The notes under the pieces were generated by a model. That model saw only the letters and a program-made list of their open reading frames with translations, was not told the origin of the DNA and searched no databases. A stretch of DNA of 8,858 nucleotides, taken from contig JACDFX010000035.1 of the NCBI GenBank assembly GCA_013815575.1, forward strand, positions 1 through 8,858, written 5' to 3'. The translations under genes were made by a program, and so were the position numbers. The DNA comes from Rubrobacter sp. (GTDB lineage: Bacteria > Actinomycetota > Rubrobacteria > Rubrobacterales > Rubrobacteraceae). Of the stretch, positions 5,643 to 8,858 are shown piece by piece (the first letter of the stretch is position 1; the number at the start of each line of letters is the position of its first letter).

Positions 5643-5662
5643 TGCCGGGTGCTACTCCGGCA
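5643..5662 (-). other. Stem-loop just before the ribosome-binding site of the 86-aa gene
   Basis: On the minus strand TGCCGG and CCGGCA form a perfect 6-bp stem with an 8-base loop, ending two bases before the GGAGGT ribosome-binding site. There is no T-run, so it is not a standard terminator. It could protect or tune the mRNA in the gap after the redoxin-like gene. Confidence 0.4.
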
Positions 5663-5705
5663 AGTCTGCAACTTTCGTCGCTACGGGGCTGTCGTACAAA
5701 ACACG

Positions 5706-6185
5706 CTAAAGGTTTTCGAGCGCCCCGAACACCGCCTCTACGGGGCGCTCTCCCTGGTAGGAGAGGGTCACGTTCGAGTCCTCGTCCACGACGGCTATGG
5801 CGGCGGCGCGGCCCGTGTTGCGGGCGCCGTACTCGCGGCTGACCCGGCCGCCCCAGTCAGGCAGGATGATGAGGTAGTCAGCCGGGTCCACGTCGGGGGG
5901 GATCTCCCGCGTCGCCTGGTCGTAGGCGCTGCCGAGGACCAGCCCGACCGTCATCCAGTAGACGGGCGGAACGATGGAGAGGTCTATGACGCTGGCGACG
6001 AGGACCTCGTCGGGGTCGGGGAAGCGAGAGCGGACGGCGTGGTTGATCTCACGCGCCGTCGGGGCCGTGCCCTGCAAATGAAAGACGAGCACGACCTTCC
6101 GCCCCATCAGGTCCCGCAGGCCCACCCGCCGTCCCGATCCCGCCGCGACGAGGTCGAAGCCCGGCGCCCGTTCCCCGGTCTGCAA
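5706..6185 (-). CDS. Cysteine-free redoxin-fold (AhpC/TSA-like) protein, 159 aa
   Basis: The order of elements fits a peroxiredoxin/thioredoxin-like fold: G-ERAPGFDLVAAGSGRRVGL (4-22), the family opening with its first hairpin; RKVVLVFHLQGTAPTAREI (29-47), the strand and helix that normally carry the peroxidatic cysteine; DEVLVASVIDL (59-69); DYLIILPDWGGRVSREYGA (103-121); and AAIAVVDEDSNVTLSYQG (127-144). The whole protein has no cysteine; the expected TxxC position reads TAPT. It is therefore unlikely to be an ordinary thiol peroxidase or disulfide reductase. No signal peptide is seen. Start: I prefer TTG at 6185, five bases after GGAGG (6195-6191); a TTG at 6197 overlaps that site's upstream edge and lacks its own. 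The permease gene stops 15 bp upstream, so the two are almost certainly co-transcribed. Role unknown; perhaps a binding or accessory protein. Confidence 0.82.
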   Translation of the reverse strand: MQTGERAPGFDLVAAGSGRRVGLRDLMGRKVVLVFHLQGTAPTAREINHAVRSRFPDPDEVLVASVIDLSIVPPVYWMTVGLVLGSAYDQATREIPPDVDPADYLIILPDWGGRVSREYGARNTGRAAAIAVVDEDSNVTLSYQGERPVEAVFGALENL

Positions 6186-6200
6186 CCTCGCCTCCAAAAG

Positions 6201-8858
6201 TTAGCCCTTCTTCCGCCTCAGACCGCCCCTGACGAGCGAGTAGCCGACGGGGACGACGAGCAGGGTCAGGAACGTGGAGGTGATGAGGCCCCCGATCACG
6301 GGTATCGCGAGGCTGCTTGAGATGAGCGCGCTCCCCCCGCCGCCGAAGCCGAACGCGAGCGGGACGAGGGCGAAGATGGTCGCCAGCGCGGTCATGAGGA
6401 TGGGGCGCAGCCTCGCGCGGCCCGCCTCGAAGATCGCGCCGTCCACCGTGTCGTGGCGGTCGCGGGCGTTCTGGGCGAAGTCGACGAGCAGGATCGCGTT
6501 CGAGACGACGATCCCGATCAGGAGCAAGACCCCCAGCAGCGCCGGCAAGCTTAGCGCCGTACCGGTGATGAGCAGCGCGCCGAAGGCCCCGGCCGTCGTG
6601 AGCGGCACGGCGAGCAGGATGATGAGCGGCGTGACGAGGGAGCCGAAGAAGACGACCAGGATCAGGTACACCAGCACGAGCGCCACCCCGATGGAGAGAA
6701 TCAGGTTCCTGAAGCTCTCCTCGATGTCCTCGCTCTCCCCCCCGACGCCCGCGGTCACGCCGTCGGGTAGGTCCAGCTTAGGCAGCGCGGCGTTCACCTC
6801 GCCCGAGACGGAGCTCGTGTCCTCCGAGGTGATGGTGCCGGTCACGGTCACGGCCCTATCACCGTCGTCGCGGCTGATGGCGGAGGGCGCCTGAACCTCC
6901 CTGACCTCCGCCACGTCGCCCACGGTCTGCCCGGAACCTATGGGGAGCCCGCTCACCTCCTCGATGGAGTCGGCAGAGCCCTCAGACAGGCCTATGGCGA
7001 CGGGCTCGTCGCCGAGCATCACCTGTGAACCCGTGCCGCCGAGCAGGGTCGCGAGCGAGGTCGAGACGGCGCCCGGGGAGAGGCCGGCCTCCGCGGCGTC
7101 GGCGGCGTTGACGGAGACCTCTATCTCCGGGCTAACCTCCGAGAGGTCGCTCTGGACGTTGGTTACGTCGTCGGTCCGGTCCAGCTCGTCCACGACCGTC
7201 TCCGAGGCCCGGCGGAGATCTTCTTCGTTGCCGCCGGTTATGGTGATCTCGATCCCGCCGGTCGGCGGCCCCTGCTGCAAGATCTGGACCTGGAAACCCT
7301 CGCCGAAGCGGTCACTTCCCTCCTCGGCCAGCCGGGAGAGGGTCTCCTGCACGTTGGCGTCCTCCCCGACCACGACGAAAGCCTGGGCCTGGTTCCCGGT
7401 ACGCAAGGGGGCGTCCGGGTTGAAGTTGTCCTCCCCACCAATGGAGAGCTGGTAGCTCTCGACGCCGCGGTCCCCGTTCATGAAGTTCTCAAAAGGCCGC
7501 AACTCTTCGCTGGTCTCGCCGATGGCGGTCCCGGCAGGAAGCTCGACGGTGGCCTGCAGGAGCCGCTCCTCGCTCGGCGGGAAGAAGCTGACCGCGAGAA
7601 ACGGTATGGCCGCGAGCCCGCCAACGAACGCCAGAAGCGCTATTAGAAGGACTGCCAGCCGGTGCCTGAGGCTCCACAGCAAAAGGGGCGCGTAGAGGTC
7701 AACGAGCAGGCCGTCCGAGTCCCCCCCGCGACGGGCCGAAGAGCGCCTCGCCGCCCGCGCCGCGAAGAGAGCCAGCCCCACGATCAGGAGCGCCGCCACG
7801 GCCCCCGCGACCACCAGAAAGACCGGCGAGCCCGTATCTATTCCGCCGACGACGTTTCGTACCCCATCCGCAATGCCGCCCAGACCCTCGGTGATTCCAG
7901 CCGGGATGAAGGACAACCCGTCGAGCAGCCCCACCCCCGCCGCGACAACCGCCCCGATAAAGAGCGCGACCAGCACCAGCAACGAGACGACCAGCACCCC
8001 GAACCCGCGCGAACCACGCTGGGTCCGGCGCGAGCGGCGGCTCTCGTCCGCCAGGTATTCGTCTTCGTAATCCTCGTCCGGGTGCGCCTCGCGGTAGTAG
8101 TTCCCTTCCACCCGCGGCTCCGGGGCCGCCCCCCGCTTCACCTGGCGCTTGATAAAGACGCTCGTGAGGACCGGGATGACGGTTATGGAGACGATCAGGG
8201 AGGCGATCAGGGCGAAGGCCACGGTCAGGGAGAGCGGCAGGAAGAACTTGCTCACGATACCGCCGACGAGACCAAGCGGCAGGAATACGGCGGTGGTGGT
8301 CAGCGTCGAGGACGTGATGGCGCTCGCCACTTCCGTCGTGCCCTTTAGGGCGGCCTCTTCGGGACTGTAGCCCTCCTGCACGTAGCGGTACGCGTTCTCG
8401 AGAACCACGATCGCATCGTCCACCACGCGCCCGACGGCTATCGTGAGGCCGGCGAGGGTGATGATATTCAAGGTCAGGTTATCCGCCCACGAGAAGAGCA
8501 GGGCGGCCAGGATCGAGGTCGGCAGGGAGACGGCCGTGACGAGCGTGGCGCGCAAGGAGCGGAGGAAGAGGAAGATGATCCCAACGGCCAGAAAACCACC
8601 GATAAGCGCCTTCTCCACGAGCCCGTTCACCGACTCCTCGACGTCCTCGGCCGAGTTGAAGACCACGATCACCTCGTCCTCGCCAAGGTCATCGCGCACC
8701 TGCTCCAGCGCCGTCGTAACGCCCTCCGCCACCTCAACGGTGTTAGCCTCCGGCTCCTTGACGACGTTTAGCCCGAGGCTGGGCTCGCCGTTGGTCCGGG
8801 AGACGCCCGAGATGTCCGAACTCGCCTCCCCAACCTCAGCCACGTCAGAGAGCAAGAC
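6201..8858 (-). CDS. RND efflux permease, AcrB/SwrC (HAE-1) type, 5' end outside window
   Basis: This is a proton-driven RND exporter; 885 residues are visible and perhaps 250 are missing from the N-terminus. Residue 1 here is the first full codon (8858-8856). The visible part opens in the first porter domain (LSDVAEV, NGEPSLGLNVVKEPEANTVE). TM2-TM6 follow (about 85-235), with the proton-relay pair D147-D148 in GRVVDDAIVVLEN (TM4). TM7 is about 398-423, the second porter/docking region about 428-710, and TM8-TM12 about 717-877. The AcrB TM10 lysine position is S786 (GIVVSNAILLVDF), as in Gram-positive SwrC-like members; RLRPILMT opens TM11. Residues 238-385 are a large insertion with two extra membrane helices, described separately. 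The TAA stop is 15 bp from the redoxin-like start. No membrane-fusion or outer-membrane partner is visible; a fusion-protein gene could lie upstream outside the window. The substrate cannot be read from sequence. Confidence 0.95.
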   Translation of the reverse strand, partial: VLLSDVAEVGEASSDISGVSRTNGEPSLGLNVVKEPEANTVEVAEGVTTALEQVRDDLGEDEVIVVFNSAEDVEESVNGLVEKALIGGFLAVGIIFLFLRSLRATLVTAVSLPTSILAALLFSWADNLTLNIITLAGLTIAVGRVVDDAIVVLENAYRYVQEGYSPEEAALKGTTEVASAITSSTLTTTAVFLPLGLVGGIVSKFFLPLSLTVAFALIASLIVSITVIPVLTSVFIKRQVKRGAAPEPRVEGNYYREAHPDEDYEDEYLADESRRSRRTQRGSRGFGVLVVSLLVLVALFIGAVVAAGVGLLDGLSFIPAGITEGLGGIADGVRNVVGGIDTGSPVFLVVAGAVAALLIVGLALFAARAARRSSARRGGDSDGLLVDLYAPLLLWSLRHRLAVLLIALLAFVGGLAAIPFLAVSFFPPSEERLLQATVELPAGTAIGETSEELRPFENFMNGDRGVESYQLSIGGEDNFNPDAPLRTGNQAQAFVVVGEDANVQETLSRLAEEGSDRFGEGFQVQILQQGPPTGGIEITITGGNEEDLRRASETVVDELDRTDDVTNVQSDLSEVSPEIEVSVNAADAAEAGLSPGAVSTSLATLLGGTGSQVMLGDEPVAIGLSEGSADSIEEVSGLPIGSGQTVGDVAEVREVQAPSAISRDDGDRAVTVTGTITSEDTSSVSGEVNAALPKLDLPDGVTAGVGGESEDIEESFRNLILSIGVALVLVYLILVVFFGSLVTPLIILLAVPLTTAGAFGALLITGTALSLPALLGVLLLIGIVVSNAILLVDFAQNARDRHDTVDGAIFEAGRARLRPILMTALATIFALVPLAFGFGGGGSALISSSLAIPVIGGLITSTFLTLLVVPVGYSLVRGGLRRKKG
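7704..8147 (-). other. Insertion in the RND permease with two extra membrane helices
   Basis: About 148 residues (visible residues 238-385) separate TM6 from TM7; in AcrB-type pumps this cytoplasmic link is roughly 40. In order they hold a basic stretch, an acidic run (HPDEDYEDEYLADES, 259-273), an Arg-rich run (RRSRRTQRGSR), a hydrophobic helix (about 286-311), a Gly-rich link that would lie outside, a second hydrophobic helix (about 345-367) and another Arg-rich run. The reading frame is open throughout and GC-rich codons continue, so this is coding, not a frameshift artefact. Confidence 0.8.

Noticed and set aside
5532..6320. Plus-strand open frame across the 86-aa, redoxin-like and permease genes
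   Set aside because: It spans three well-supported genes on the other strand and has the biased composition of a shadow frame.
7662..8348. Plus-strand open frame, very Arg/Asp-rich, opposite the permease insertion
   Set aside because: I considered an overlapping gene because of its length, but its composition is the reverse complement of Ala/Val/Leu-rich membrane codons, which yields such charged translations by default.
6201..8855. Permease gene starting at the codon 8855-8853
   Set aside because: That codon is TTG inside a conserved porter segment (V-L-L-S-D-V-A), and the missing N-terminal part of the family means the gene continues beyond the window edge.

Overview
The window reads as high-GC actinobacterial chromosome. 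Third codon positions are strongly G/C, there is a transmembrane PASTA-type Ser/Thr kinase, and the RND permease resembles the type found in Gram-positive bacteria. A deep-branching actinobacterium such as Rubrobacter is my best guess, from overall flavour only; no rRNA or other marker gene is present to confirm it. I found no rRNA, tRNA, CRISPR array or intact insertion sequence.

Layout from left to right. (1) 19-540 (+): a small protein of unknown function, placed so close behind a -10-like box that its mRNA may be leaderless. (2) 595-2019 (-): a membrane Ser/Thr protein kinase with a single extracytoplasmic PASTA domain. It converges on gene 1, with a short intrinsic terminator between them. 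(3) 2020-2205: a divergent control region with a good sigma70-like promoter for the kinase, a second perfect TATAAT box close to the kinase start, and a perfect 9-bp inverted repeat in front of the peptidase. (4) 2206-3903 (+): an M14 zinc carboxypeptidase-family protein with a complete-looking active site and no signal peptide. (5) 3904-5369: a lower-GC segment carrying a two-gene toxin-antitoxin module on the minus strand. A MerR-like HTH plus DUF433 antitoxin (VapB45-like) is followed by a PIN-like toxin (VapC45/DUF5615-like), preceded by an AT-rich spacer and a promoter overlapped by an inverted repeat. (6) 5370-8858 (-): three same-strand genes, in transcription order an RND efflux permease (5' end outside the window), a redoxin-fold protein without cysteine, and an 86-residue protein of unknown function.

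How the parts relate. The kinase and the peptidase share a 186-bp divergent control region, so their expression may be linked; a kinase that senses cell-wall fragments beside a peptidase is suggestive but unproven. The antitoxin and toxin form one transcription unit, with the toxin probably translated by coupling. The permease and the redoxin-like gene are 15 bp apart and almost certainly co-transcribed.

The most interesting observations are these. The toxin appears to have lost a GTG start through one base change in an ancestral GTGA stop/start overlap. The RND permease carries a large insertion with two extra predicted membrane helices between TM6 and TM7. The redoxin-like protein next to the permease has no cysteine. 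The kinase activation loop has no threonine.
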